Assembly (NCBI GenBank): GCA_905250075.1
Contig: CAJNOP010000002.1
Span: 501,867-565,866 of the forward strand
From: Rotaria sp. Silwood1
Taxonomy: Eukaryota > Rotifera > Eurotatoria > Philodinida > Philodinidae
Direction of reading: 5' to 3'
Length of the DNA stretch: 64,000 bases
Numbering within the stretch: position 1 is the first letter of the stretch; every line of letters starts with the position of its first letter. The position numbers and the translations under genes are program-made. The notes beneath the pieces are model-generated. The model searched no databases. It saw only the letters and a program-made list of their open reading frames with translations, and was not told the DNA's origin. Shown here piece by piece: positions 36,989 through 48,126 of the stretch.

Positions 36989-39252
36989 GAGGAAAGAAAA
37001 CAATAAGATCAATTCGATTTTGATAAGATAGATGAAATGATGACGCGTCTATTAACCTTTACTATTTATATTACTTCTTACAATGTTTCTCGCACGCAAA
37101 AAGAATAGATATGAATATGTATGTATGGACGTGAGCATAACGTTCGTCAGTCTAACAACTAATCATTGAACCGTGGTAGATATGTGTTTGATAGGAGATG
37201 ACAAACTCTTTCTTTCGCGGGTCATTAATAGTTAATAGTTCACGCCTATTGAGCGTCAACATTAAATTTTTGATAATAAACGAAGGTAGCAAATGTGTCT
37301 CTTATTTTTTTTCTTTGAAATTAAACTAATGATAACTAATATTAACTAAATTTTAGTTTTATTCATCAATAGATAGTTTTGCCAACTTCAATTCATCATT
37401 TAGTTTTTTTAAGAATACTTTGCATGCATTTATAATAGATTTCTTTATACATCGAAAGACTATTGAGCATAATTATTTGAAAGGAAAAAAACAGATAAAA
37501 TAAATATGATACTTTAGTCACACTTGTTCGTTTATTTTTTTTCTTTTCAATTTTATTGATTATTCAGAAGATTTAAGAGACACGATAATGATATATTTTA
37601 TATTCAATCAACATAGACTACAGGTAATGTCTGTAGAAAGTGAAAATATGTTTATGTTTCTTTTGATTACATTCGAAATGAATCGATAAGTACGATCTTT
37701 CATTAACTCTTTGTGACACATAACAAATAGATCATCATAAATGATAGCCTATGTCTTTTTTTTTATGTTGACAATGATTTATATATCATTACTTGGATAG
37801 TTCCCAATCATTTGAGTCGCATTCGATGATTGCTCACTTGATTCCATTTCATTTTTTTTTTATTTTAAATTCAAAATAACATATTGTAATGCATTTATAC
37901 CTAATAATCAAGGTTTATAATTAGCAATTCAATATTACAAAAGCGTAAAAATGAAATATGTTAAGAAATAAAAACAGACAATTTAATTGTTTTTATTAAA
38001 TATATATCATGCCTGTTAGCTATAAATGTTGATAACTTTTGTATTTCTTCTTTATTCTAAAAGTTATTCTCTTCTATTGATAATGTTAGAAATGAATTAA
38101 GAAATCTTCAAATTGGACCGATTATGAACGAGTAGACCTTACAGTAATTTCATTTCAAAATCAGTACATATAGATTTTTTATTTATAATATTCTTTTTAA
38201 CAATTATTTCAATTAATATTCGAATGAGCCTATTTCATAACATAATAATGCAATATTTATTATCATATCACATTATACATAGTTACAACTGTATTCAAAC
38301 ATTAATATCATACTACAATTATACATCTGATATGACGAGACGATGTACCATGTTAGTCTTATGTCTTAAAGAAAAAAAAAGACGAAGACTCGATGATGTT
38401 CATCATAATTCGAAATAAATGTTCGATAGCGATATCTAACATATCATGTATATAATATGATGCATTCATATGATAATGACTATTTGATTATGATAGAATT
38501 CATCATATGTAAATTTCATTTCATAAAATATGTAAAAAAAGATAAATTTTTTTTAATGAATAAAAATCAAATTCAATTAATAAAAAGAAATGGAAAATTT
38601 CTTTTTTTCCAATTGGATCGATGTATTATCTATTTGTTAGCTACTATAGAAAGAAATAATAAAAGTTATCTATTTCTCTATGTGTACTTTTGTCTATAAA
38701 CTAAACGAACATTTAAAAAACAATGTGTAAGTAAAGGTTTAAATTTTTGTTAAAATTTTTTCATTAATTATTTGATTGATTGTAACGAATATTTCATGTT
38801 AGATTTGTCAAAGATAATCATGATACATCTTATTCTTGTCAAGAAAGGAAATATTCATAGGTGAAAAGATAAAGACACGACAACAGGCAATTATAAATCA
38901 AATAGATAAGACATCATTCATTGAAATAAATAATGATGTATTACTTAGATTCATATCATCATTTAAATATTCGAATTCAAATTTTAAAATTAATATTTGC
39001 TGTTTAATTAAGTCTCGTTGTTTCATTTTCTAAAAGACTTTGTCTGAATACTAAATTTAAGAAACTATATAGATAAGATTCGGTGATATCTCCAATTACT
39101 TTACTGAAATCTAATAGATTCATATTTAATGATGGTTTATTTCGAAATTTAACAATTCAGTTTTCTTTGATTTCGAACAATTTAAAGAACAGATGCGAAA
39201 TAAATAAAATCTATCAAAATAAATACAATATAATCTAAGTATTTATTTTTAG
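36989..39252. other. divergent intergenic region
   Basis: About 2.3 kb between the start of the proline-rich gene (leftward) and the first visible STIM exon (rightward), so it should hold two promoters. It is AT-rich with poly-T runs. ORFs at 38224-39033 are low in complexity without splice support. If the plus-strand STIM copy has an upstream coding exon, it would lie here, but I could not identify one. Confidence 0.5.
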
Positions 39253-42200
39253 ATTCATGTATTCGTACAGAACAATTACATACGTTGACTCTGACCTGTT
39301 TCATCTTGCTTGGTTATTATTTTCGTCAAAGTTTCCAGAATAGTAACATCATTGCTTATAATATTCCTGATCCAGGTAAGAGTTTATTCTTTTTTTGCAC
39401 TATTTTTATTTAAAAACAAATTTGCTTTTTGTTTTTGCTAGAATGTACTGGTATTTTTAATCTTTGTACTGACTTTGACAAAGAACGACTTGGTCGTCAA
39501 GCTATTCGTGCAATACATGAACAAATGGATGATGATAAAGATGGATTAATTCAATCATCTGAAAGTACTGATGTAAGTTTTTAGATTTTTAATTATTGCA
39601 TGAATTATTTTTTTAAATTATAGTTTATTAACGAAGAACTTGAATCTATGACAGATGCTGCACGACATGAACGATTTCAAAATGATAATGTGCACATTAC
39701 ATATGATGATTTATGGATACAATGGCAAAATAATCCAGGTTTTTTTCTAATTCAAATAAAATAGTTATCAAAAAAAATTTGTTTGTTTGTCTATAGTTCA
39801 TAATTGGACAACAGATCATGTAATCGATTGGCTTGTTAGTTGTGTTCATTTACCACAATATATTGAAAATTTTCGTCGTAATCAATTTGATGGTCGAATG
39901 ATACCAAGGTAAATAGAAAGAAAAAAACTTATAATTATTTTCTTATATGGATTTTTTTACATATTCTAATTATTTTAGATTGGCAGCTAATGAAAAACAA
40001 TACATACAATCGATTATGCACATTCGAGATGTACGCGATAAACGACGACTTATTATTAAAGCAACTGATATCGTTCTATTCGGACCTCTACAACGTTGGT
40101 ATTTTAATTTTATTAGGAAGTTTTATAATAAATTCTACATTCTTCATCAATAGAAGCAATAAAGCTAAATGAGTTTTAAAAAGAGAAGATCTTTCTTCTG
40201 GGTTTATTATATGAACTTCTTCTATATAAAAAATGACTAGAAAAAGAACCTGTCCTTGGTCTTCAATCATAAGAAGATTTCATTTCAAAATAATGAAAGT
40301 TATAGGATATGTTTGAAAACATGTAATCTAATCTCTGCGTCAGAATTCAAGAGAGATGAGTGCAAGTTCAATAATTTGATGAAGGCAACAGCTAGCGACC
40401 TATGACTTTTAGCAATTGAAAAGGAGAGCATGGCACACTCTTTTGTTTCACTCTATGGAAGACAAAATTATTTTAAAATTCATAGTTTTCGCAAAATATT
40501 TTTTAAAATGCTTGGAAACGGTATTCTGTTCCGTTAGTTTTGATTTAACATGTGCTTTAGATAGAGGAAATCCAAATCTTATACTTCAAAAAATGATTCA
40601 GGTGATTATCTTCTCATATCTCAATGTTGAGTAAACCAAATTGCGTATTCATTTGATCAAATTATATAGAATTTTTCTTGATTTTTAGCTAATTTTCTGA
40701 ATTTTTATTAAAATTTTCTTGAAATAGAACACCGTTTTCATGCGTTTTTTAAAATGTTTTGCGAAAACAATACTTTTAAAATAATTTTGTTTTATATAGT
40801 ATCAGACAAAAGAATGTCCAGTCTTCTCTTTTTTCAATATGCTAACAATCGCAGATCGAAAGCCATTGCCATTATCGAGTGATCGAGTTTATGTACACCT
40901 CTCTTTAATAGAAGCTATTATTCAGTAGACAATTAAAAATCATTATCCTATTTGTTTTTTAAGACATGATTATCAATGAAATTTTAAAGCTTTCTTCAGG
41001 AACAGAGAACTCGAAATGTTTATTATTCATCTTTCTTTATGCATTGAAATACTACGTAATCAACCTAGGCAATTTTCTAAAATTCATCAAAACGAAATAC
41101 ATGTTATTGAAATAACTTGCAATGTAAAAGTTATTGGTGAAATCTCAATCAATGGTTTTCAACTCGGAAGCATGGTAGAGAGCTAAATCTTTTTCATACT
41201 GCAAGAGCAAAGTCAGAGCTTTAAGAAACATAGGAAAAATACTTTGGGGTTAACATTAAATGAGATAAAAGCTTGATATCAAATGCCATCAGAAAAAGGT
41301 TCTTACAACTTCTCTCTTCTTCAAATGTATCTCTATTATTTATCAACAAGATAGTGTTGTACCACATACAGATCAGGACTTATTGGAATGATGTGAAGGG
41401 AATTTCATGCATTTCATAAGGAATCACAGATGACCAGTACCCATCTCAATGTTTTGAATTATTATGTGTGAGATGCTATCACCAATAATATGTGATGGAA
41501 TAAAGTTAAGAATTCTGATGTATGAATTGATATAATAAGAGAAGGAATTCGTCATGTACCAAGAAAAAAAACAATCTTGTTCGCCACGTGAAAAATTAGT
41601 CACACAGAATTTTTCCTATTTTGTATACTAAAGGTACATATATAAAGTAAGCTTTGAATTGTAGAACTTGTCACACTGCATCTTTAGTATACTTTTTTTT
41701 TAACGGAACCTATTAAATCATGAAAAATTCAAATGTAAAACATGGCCATTCATTATGGCTTATCTGTTAAAAGGAAGAAAATATTTTACAAGAGCTCTTT
41801 TGGCAATCTTATACATCCAACTTTTTCTCTCACTCAAAGTGAATTCCAGAAATTTTTTGCTATGTTTTTGAAGTTCAGACTTTAGTCTTTCAATAGGAAA
41901 AAAATGAATACTCTACGATGTTCTTAAACGGAGATTTCAGCAAATACTTTTACATGGTAAGATATTCCCATCGTGACTATGTTCAATATTTTGTTGTAAT
42001 CAATTTTTTTCGATATAGAAACACATAATCTAATGAAAGATATGATTCTTATATCGGCATTATTTGTTTCTATTGGTGTATGTATATATGCATTTGTTCG
42101 TCAACATCAAACACAAGAAAATATGAATGTAATGTTACAGGAACTTGAAACATTACAAAAAGCTGAAGGCAATTTATTAGCCGTAACTGAAAAGTAATAA

Positions 42201-43484
42201 ATATATGTTTTTAATTCTATTTATAATGAAATAAATTTTATTGAATTCAATTTTAAGAAAGCGCACCGAAGAAGATGAAATAAAAGAAAATAAAATTCAA
42301 AAAATGAATCAAAATTTACTACATAAATGGTTTATTGAAATACAACGAATTAAAGTTCACAAAAGAAAAATAATTAATTAAATATAATTAAATTTTTCTT
42401 TTTGATTTCATTTAAGGAACAAGCAGATGTATTTCGAGAACATCGTGATTCAATTATTGATCATGAAAAACAATTAAGTCTTGCTTTACAAGAAATTGAA
42501 CAAGTAAAATAATATAAATACAATTATTTTTTGAAAAACACAATCTAAAAGAAACGTTGAACTATAAGGGTAAAAATTTGGATTCCTTAAAAGTCTAATA
42601 GGCACACTAATCAATGTTACTACTTCATCACAAACCATGACAGACACGTTAGCAACTCTTCGTTTTCCCCCTACCCCCGGTCATAAACCATGACAGATGT
42701 TTTTTATGTACAATTATAGATCGTCACATATATTGTTGATGTATGATCATAAACTATATATGACACAATTCTTTATTACATTTCTGGCAGATTAAGTAAA
42801 ATGATAGTGAATAAATGCGTTTCGAAATAGATTGAATAAAAAAAAAACTTTCTGTGATTAATAGTACCAGCTACATTGTGTTTCACATTTTAATTCCTTA
42901 AGGAACGTGTTAACAGCTTTTCTAATAAGATAAAATTCATTTTTTAGTTACAAATTGCATTGCGTCAAGCAGAAGAACATGCTCAACAACAATCATATGA
43001 ACCATCAAATGAATTAATTGATTTACTTAAACGTACTTATCATATTGAAGAAACAGCTTTTGAAGTTAAACGAAAATTAACTGAAACTGCTTTAATAACA
43101 GCTAAAGAACAAGTATATAATTGAATTTACATATTTTTCTATAATATTTACTAATAAAAACATTAGATGAATAAAATTTCTAAAATGCAAAAAGGTATTT
43201 TTGGTGCTGTACGAATTGCACATACAAATTGTATAGATACTGCTGGTGACTTAATAAATGTAGCAAAGTAAAATATTTGATGTGTTTCGTTTTGTTTTTT
43301 GATTAGTTATTTTTGTTTTTTATTTTATAGAGAACGTTTAACAGAAATTCATGATGAATATGAAGAACGTGAACAACGTTGGAATCGAATTGCAGTATTA
43401 CTCAATCATGATGATTTAAACAATTTAGGATTATCAACATCTGCTGTATATCGTAGCAAAGATTCTTCTCGTATTCATAACTAA
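39253..43484 (+). CDS. STIM: STIM paralogue A (ER calcium sensor), short form lacking a clear start
   Basis: Eleven exons: 39253-39375, 39442-39572, 39624-39738, 39797-39908, 39979-40094, 42019-42193, 42258-42354, 42417-42503, 42948-43112, 43167-43267 and 43331-43484 (about 458 residues). STIM proteins sense ER calcium with a lumenal EF-hand and open Orai channels through a cytosolic coiled coil. The EF loop is DDDKDGLIQSSE, with Asp at loop positions 1, 3 and 5 and Glu at 12. A SAM domain (HNWTTDHVIDWLVSCVHLPQ) follows, then a membrane helix (ILISALFVSIGVCIYAF). A CAD/SOAR-like region runs from YEPSNELIDLLKRTYH to RWNRIAVLL. The protein stops soon after SOAR and has no polybasic tail. The reading frame of exon 1 has no ATG: the only nearby ATG (39257) is in another frame and meets TAG. 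Donors of exons 5 (GTTGGT) and 7 (GTTCAC) are poor. It may be a weakened or decaying copy, or may use an upstream exon. Confidence 0.9.
40095..42018 (+). other. expanded intron 5 of STIM A
   Basis: This 1.9 kb intron replaces one of 63 nt in the paralogue on the other strand (54030-53968). The left third holds the foldback described separately. I found no gene or clear repeat in 40900-42010. Confidence 0.75.
40360..40890. mobile_element. foldback (long inverted repeat) in STIM A intron 5
   Basis: The arms are about 40360-40540 and 40715-40890, with a loop of roughly 170 bases. The best-matched cores are ACAAAATTATTTTAAAA followed by TTTTCGCAAAA (from 40462) and their complements TTTTGCGAAAA followed by TTTTAAAATAATTTTGT (ending about 40793). 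Matching, with mismatches and small gaps, extends outwards through a TTTTAGCAATTGAAAA segment. No terminal motif or target duplication was resolved and no coding capacity is present. Confidence 0.75.
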
Positions 43485-44847
43485 ATATTAATAACACTCT
43501 TCGTATTTATATTCTAGTAATCATTTAAAGTAAAAATAAAGAATGTTTCTTCCTATTTTTCTTTTTCAATTAATAAGTGTATAAATATTTAGATATGTAG
43601 GTAAAAAACAATTATTTTTTATTTACCATTCATTAATTTTAGTATTGTTACCATGAAAATAGATGATATATAAGAAAACACAAACATTTAATGACATATT
43701 TTAATGTTGTAAAAATAATTGCAATTAATAGATTATACAAAAGGCTACTCATTGAACAGTATAACATATTCGAATAATTATCAATGTCAACAGGTATATC
43801 GAAAGATGGGTAAACAAACCAAAGAGAAATACTATTCATACCCTAAGATAGATCTGCGAAATGTCATGTAATATTCATAAATGATTAAAATCTACATTTT
43901 TCATCTAGAATAAATCGTCATTTTTACTCTACTTTGTAAAGTATGTTTGATTAATATTGACATTTACATTAAAATATTTTTCCTACATTAACAACTCAAG
44001 TCAACTCTATGATTTAGAAATTAACACATATTCAGAAGCCACGAAAGCAGGAAATGTGTATACCCTTCTAAAATTGCAAAATTATTCATTATTACTTCTA
44101 TTAAGTTAACAAAATTATTTTGCACTCTGTAATACTTCTATAAGATATAATCGTATTAGCTTCTCAAATGTAGAGACCTTCACACAGCGTCTATAAATAT
44201 AGGCTTTTAAAATATTGAAAAGAAAAAATAATTTATACAAAATACGACATTGATTTGTGATGCCTTCATATCACGAATGAATCATACCCTTCAGATTTTT
44301 TTCAAACGAACATGACAAATTTCTATCGAAAAATATTGTCATGTATTCATCTTGATTTTGCTTATATGTTCTAATTAAAATAGATACGATATTTCAAACT
44401 TAAGTTAGTAATAAAAAACAACGGAATTCAATCGCATGTATATTTCTTTTATGTCATGTTTTTGTTTTATCATGTTTCATCCATCGTTCTAAAAATATGT
44501 TAATGTACAAGACGAATAACGGCAATAAAAAAAAACCTGCAATGGTAAAGGTAAAAAATAATGCGAAATACGGACAGCATAAATCGTTGTCTCGTATATT
44601 TTTTTTTCTTTTTTTCCCAAATATACAGAACAGAACAGAATACTGAAGTCATCAAAAAAAAACGTTACGCTTGAACGGCTCGATCTTTTTTTTTCGATAT
44701 GTATGCTCATCTACGTGTATGTATGTTTTTTTTTCGCTTTCTTTTCAATCAAATACAGCCCTCTAATATACAAAAAAAAGCAAAAGGAAACCACTTTTAG
44801 AATCATCTCTTATCATTTAAATATAAACTTTGAGTGATCATTGAAAA
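43485..44847. other. intergenic region between STIM A and the GNAT gene
   Basis: About 1.4 kb, AT-rich. AATAAA lies at 43535-43540 after the STIM A stop. The second half should contain the promoter of the acetyltransferase gene. It includes poly-T and poly-A runs near 44530-44780. No other gene is visible. Confidence 0.55.
43535..43540 (+). promoter_or_regulatory. polyadenylation signal AATAAA
   Basis: A hexamer 51 bases after the STIM A stop codon, a normal distance for a short 3' UTR. It suggests the copy still has an intact 3' end. Confidence 0.5.
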
Positions 44848-46020
44848 ATGATGGCTGCACAGATTTCACCTTTTGGAGAAGCCGAGGAAAACAATAGCCC
44901 ATATGTAAATGCATCATCAACAAAAAAATCAAGATCTACTAAACGAAATCTTCGTTCTGTTAATTCAAATGGCATCATGGAAAATGGTAATGGTTTATTA
45001 TTAGATTCTATTCCATCAAGACCATCAAAACGTTCTGAAAATCAACCAATTAATGAATCAAATTTAGAGACGTCTACAAATTTACAATCAACAGTTCGAA
45101 ATTCAAATTTAAATAATCATCAATTACATTTAACATTAACTCCAGTTGAAAGTTCTCAATCAAATGCAACAAATATTGATGATACATCAAAATTTCGACA
45201 AATTGAATTAAATGCTGTTTCAGATGAAGATGAAGATGGTAGTAAACAAGACAAAAAAGTCGTACACACCACAGATTATAGGATTCCTGATCATGATCCA
45301 ATAATAACATCATATACATCAGCTAGTGAGAGTGATATTATTGAAATACATGAATTTAGTTCTGCTGATGTTGATGCTTACCTTGATATTTATTTTGAAA
45401 TGCTTCATAATCGTTTACTACATTTTATTGGAGATAATGATCAATTACAAGAATTTCGCATGAAAATGAAAAATCGAATAAATTCTGATACAAATTCACG
45501 TGAATATCAAAATGTTCTTCTTGGTAAAATGTATGGTGAAGTTGTAGCAGCAGTAACATTATCATTTCCTGGTGAAACAACAACTGTCCCAAATGATAAT
45601 ATACTTCCACAAGAAAATTCATGTTTAGCATCAATACGTCGTTGGATGATACGAAATGCAAATTATATTCCAACAGCTATAAATGAATGTTATATTGAAA
45701 TGATTGGTGTTAAAAGTTCACATAGAAATCAAGGTATAGGTGCAGCTCTACTTGAATGTGTGGAACATTTTGCTCAAGAAGCTGGTGCACAATTATTAAC
45801 AGTACATACAAATGGAGAACAATTAGCAAATTATTTTGAACGATTTGGCTTTATGGCTGATCATTCAGATAATTCAGCATTCTGGAAATGGGTAGTTGAA
45901 CGACAAAAAATTAATAAAATGGCAAAAGTTATAATACCTCATAATGAAAACTATGATGATCATATGGATAATGGAAGTAGTTATATTAATGAAAGTATGG
46001 ATGGAATTGACCACGTATAA
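44848..46020 (+). CDS. GNAT-family N-acetyltransferase
   Basis: A single exon of 390 residues starting with two ATG codons. The first 160 residues are Ser/Asn-rich and probably disordered, with a basic patch (KKSRSTKRNLRS) that could be a nuclear signal. The C-terminal half is a GNAT domain. Motif A reads IEMIGVKSSHRNQGIGAALL (residues 283-302), fitting the R/Q-x-x-G-x-G/A loop that holds the pyrophosphate of acetyl-CoA (R293 to G298). Motif B-like sequence follows (LLTVHTNGEQLANYFERFGF, W at the end strand). An insert with GETTTVPNDN interrupts the central strands. The acceptor (amine, protein or polyamine) cannot be told from sequence. It lacks introns, unlike all neighbours, so origin by retroposition is possible. 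It lies between the two convergent STIM copies. AATAAA follows at 46071. Confidence 0.85.
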   Translation: MMAAQISPFGEAEENNSPYVNASSTKKSRSTKRNLRSVNSNGIMENGNGLLLDSIPSRPSKRSENQPINESNLETSTNLQSTVRNSNLNNHQLHLTLTPVESSQSNATNIDDTSKFRQIELNAVSDEDEDGSKQDKKVVHTTDYRIPDHDPIITSYTSASESDIIEIHEFSSADVDAYLDIYFEMLHNRLLHFIGDNDQLQEFRMKMKNRINSDTNSREYQNVLLGKMYGEVVAAVTLSFPGETTTVPNDNILPQENSCLASIRRWMIRNANYIPTAINECYIEMIGVKSSHRNQGIGAALLECVEHFAQEAGAQLLTVHTNGEQLANYFERFGFMADHSDNSAFWKWVVERQKINKMAKVIIPHNENYDDHMDNGSSYINESMDGIDHV

Positions 46021-48126
46021 TACCGTAGAGAGAAAAAAAAGAAACAATGTATAAAGAAAAATGCAAAGCAAATAAATATTTATTATCAATATTTATGTTG
46101 GCGATTTTTGTTAATTTATTATATGTTAGAACAATAAAAGGATGACAAGGTTGATGAAAAATATTATTACATCAGATAGTTATCTACGATTGTTTGTAGA
46201 CGCAAAAATGTAGAACTGTGCTTTTTTTTTAGAAATAAAAAAATTTTGTTTTATGTTTAAGAAAAATGATTCAATTAAGTGAAAGAGATCAGTATTGAAC
46301 AATCAAGTTTTAATAAATTTTATTAAAGGTAAAATAAAGAATACAAATGAATAATATTCTTTATTTTTTTCTTTAAAATTCATTCGAAGATAGTATTAGT
46401 TACTTAAGAAATGTATATTTTTAAAACGATCTAAAACTTAATTTATTCAAAATTCGACTAATTATTCAAGTGAATCAAGTGTAGTGCTGACATAGATCTA
46501 TTGATTCGTAATAATAACTAATGTCAATTAGCTCATATCTACTAATAAATGACGTGGTGTTTTAGTTTTATGTTTAAAAGAAAAGAAACAAATTAGTATA
46601 ACCTTTGGCCTAAAATATGCCCTCATTTTTCTGTCCCTCAAAGGCTATTAATCAGAGCTAGGAGCAGTTAGATAAAATCAAACTTTTTCTCTCTGTCCGA
46701 ATATCGTCCTAACGTTTCTTTCTGGATCAAGATTGGAAAGTACAGAATACTAGTTTGGTTAATTTTGTATTTTGAATACAAACTATCAAAGTAAAAATTC
46801 AAAACAGTCTTAATTAGGCATAGGATACTGTTAGTGTACTTATCGAAATACTAATAATGAATCACCACCACATATGAATGTGCGGTTTCGGTGACAATAC
46901 TGACAGTGATTTATCGATGAATCGACTGACATACTGACTAGGCTGGGTTAGTATTCGCTGCAGCCTTAATACACCTGTACAAAGTGGATATGTCAGGTAA
47001 ATCAGTGAGCATCGATCCAGGGAACGTCAATATGGCTTATCAGTGAATAATTTAGTATAACTGCACATCCTTACAGACACAGGGCCAACTAGAACCCTAA
47101 TTGCATTGGATATCTTGACATCGGCGTCCGATGGAACATTAAGGCATCAACTCTATCAAAAATATGTCCTTTTTGTAGCTGTGTCTTCAAGTGCTTCATA
47201 GAACACTGATACTCGTGTAGTCTGTGTGTGCACCATCTATACTGAATCGGCAATCAATAAAATGAAAGTTGCACATCTACGGCTTTTAACAGTTCAGTTT
47301 TCTAGAGCAAAATTTGCTCGACAAAGGAAAGTCTGAACATATATTCGAAAATAGCGAAAAACTCTACTTCGGGCTCTAAGCAATTCCATTTTAGTGGCCA
47401 AATAATAAGTAAAGATTTTGTGTCAAGACTTTCGTATCATAGGTTACTTTAGAATTAATTTCAATTAATAAAATTAAGATGATTGTGTAACTAGTTGAAG
47501 TCTTAGCATGTTTATTGGAAGCAATTTTGTTTTTTAATACTCAATAAAAATATTACCATTCCATTATCTAAATGCTGTAATTAATGTCAAGAAAAATAAC
47601 TTCATTAATATAAAACATCAGAATAATCGAACTAGATTTCTCATAATAAAGCCAAAGTCTAAAGTACAGCGAATGATCGATCTTGACTATTATAAAAGTC
47701 TTTAAGATTCTTTATCAATAATTCCTTTTTTTCGTGTTGTTATATTTTTCAAAACAAATACGATATATCAATAATTATTTCTAAATATATCGACAAAGAG
47801 AAAATTGTGTCAATTTAACATTTATCTGAATATAACAAGAAAGAAAACGAAAAAACGAATAAATAAATAATAATAATACAAGTATATTAATTCGTTTCCT
47901 GTATTCTTTTTCATATTTATACACAGACGCGCATACACATACACCGTAAAAAAGAAGAACAGATGATACTAGTAGATAAATAAAATTGACTTTAATGTAT
48001 ACACAAGAAAAACAAATAAATGATAAAGAAAAGAGCTGGAAAGAAAAACAAATTGAGATTGATGAGCAAGCACCGGTAATAATTGTGATTGATTAAATCG
48101 ATATCGTTTCATGTTTGGTTACTCTT
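46021..48126. other. intergenic region between GNAT and STIM B
   Basis: About 2.1 kb between convergent genes. AATAAA at 46071-46076 is the likely GNAT processing signal. The part at 46600-47350 is less AT-rich than its surroundings and unlike the spacer on either side. Translation on both strands gives many stops and no family I recognise, so it could be an old repeat or inserted DNA. Confidence 0.45.
46071..46076 (+). promoter_or_regulatory. polyadenylation signal AATAAA
   Basis: A hexamer 51 bases after the GNAT stop codon on the same strand. Confidence 0.5.

Noticed and set aside
45074..45673. Minus-strand ORFs within the GNAT gene
   Set aside because: Antisense shadows of a recognisable acetyltransferase frame.
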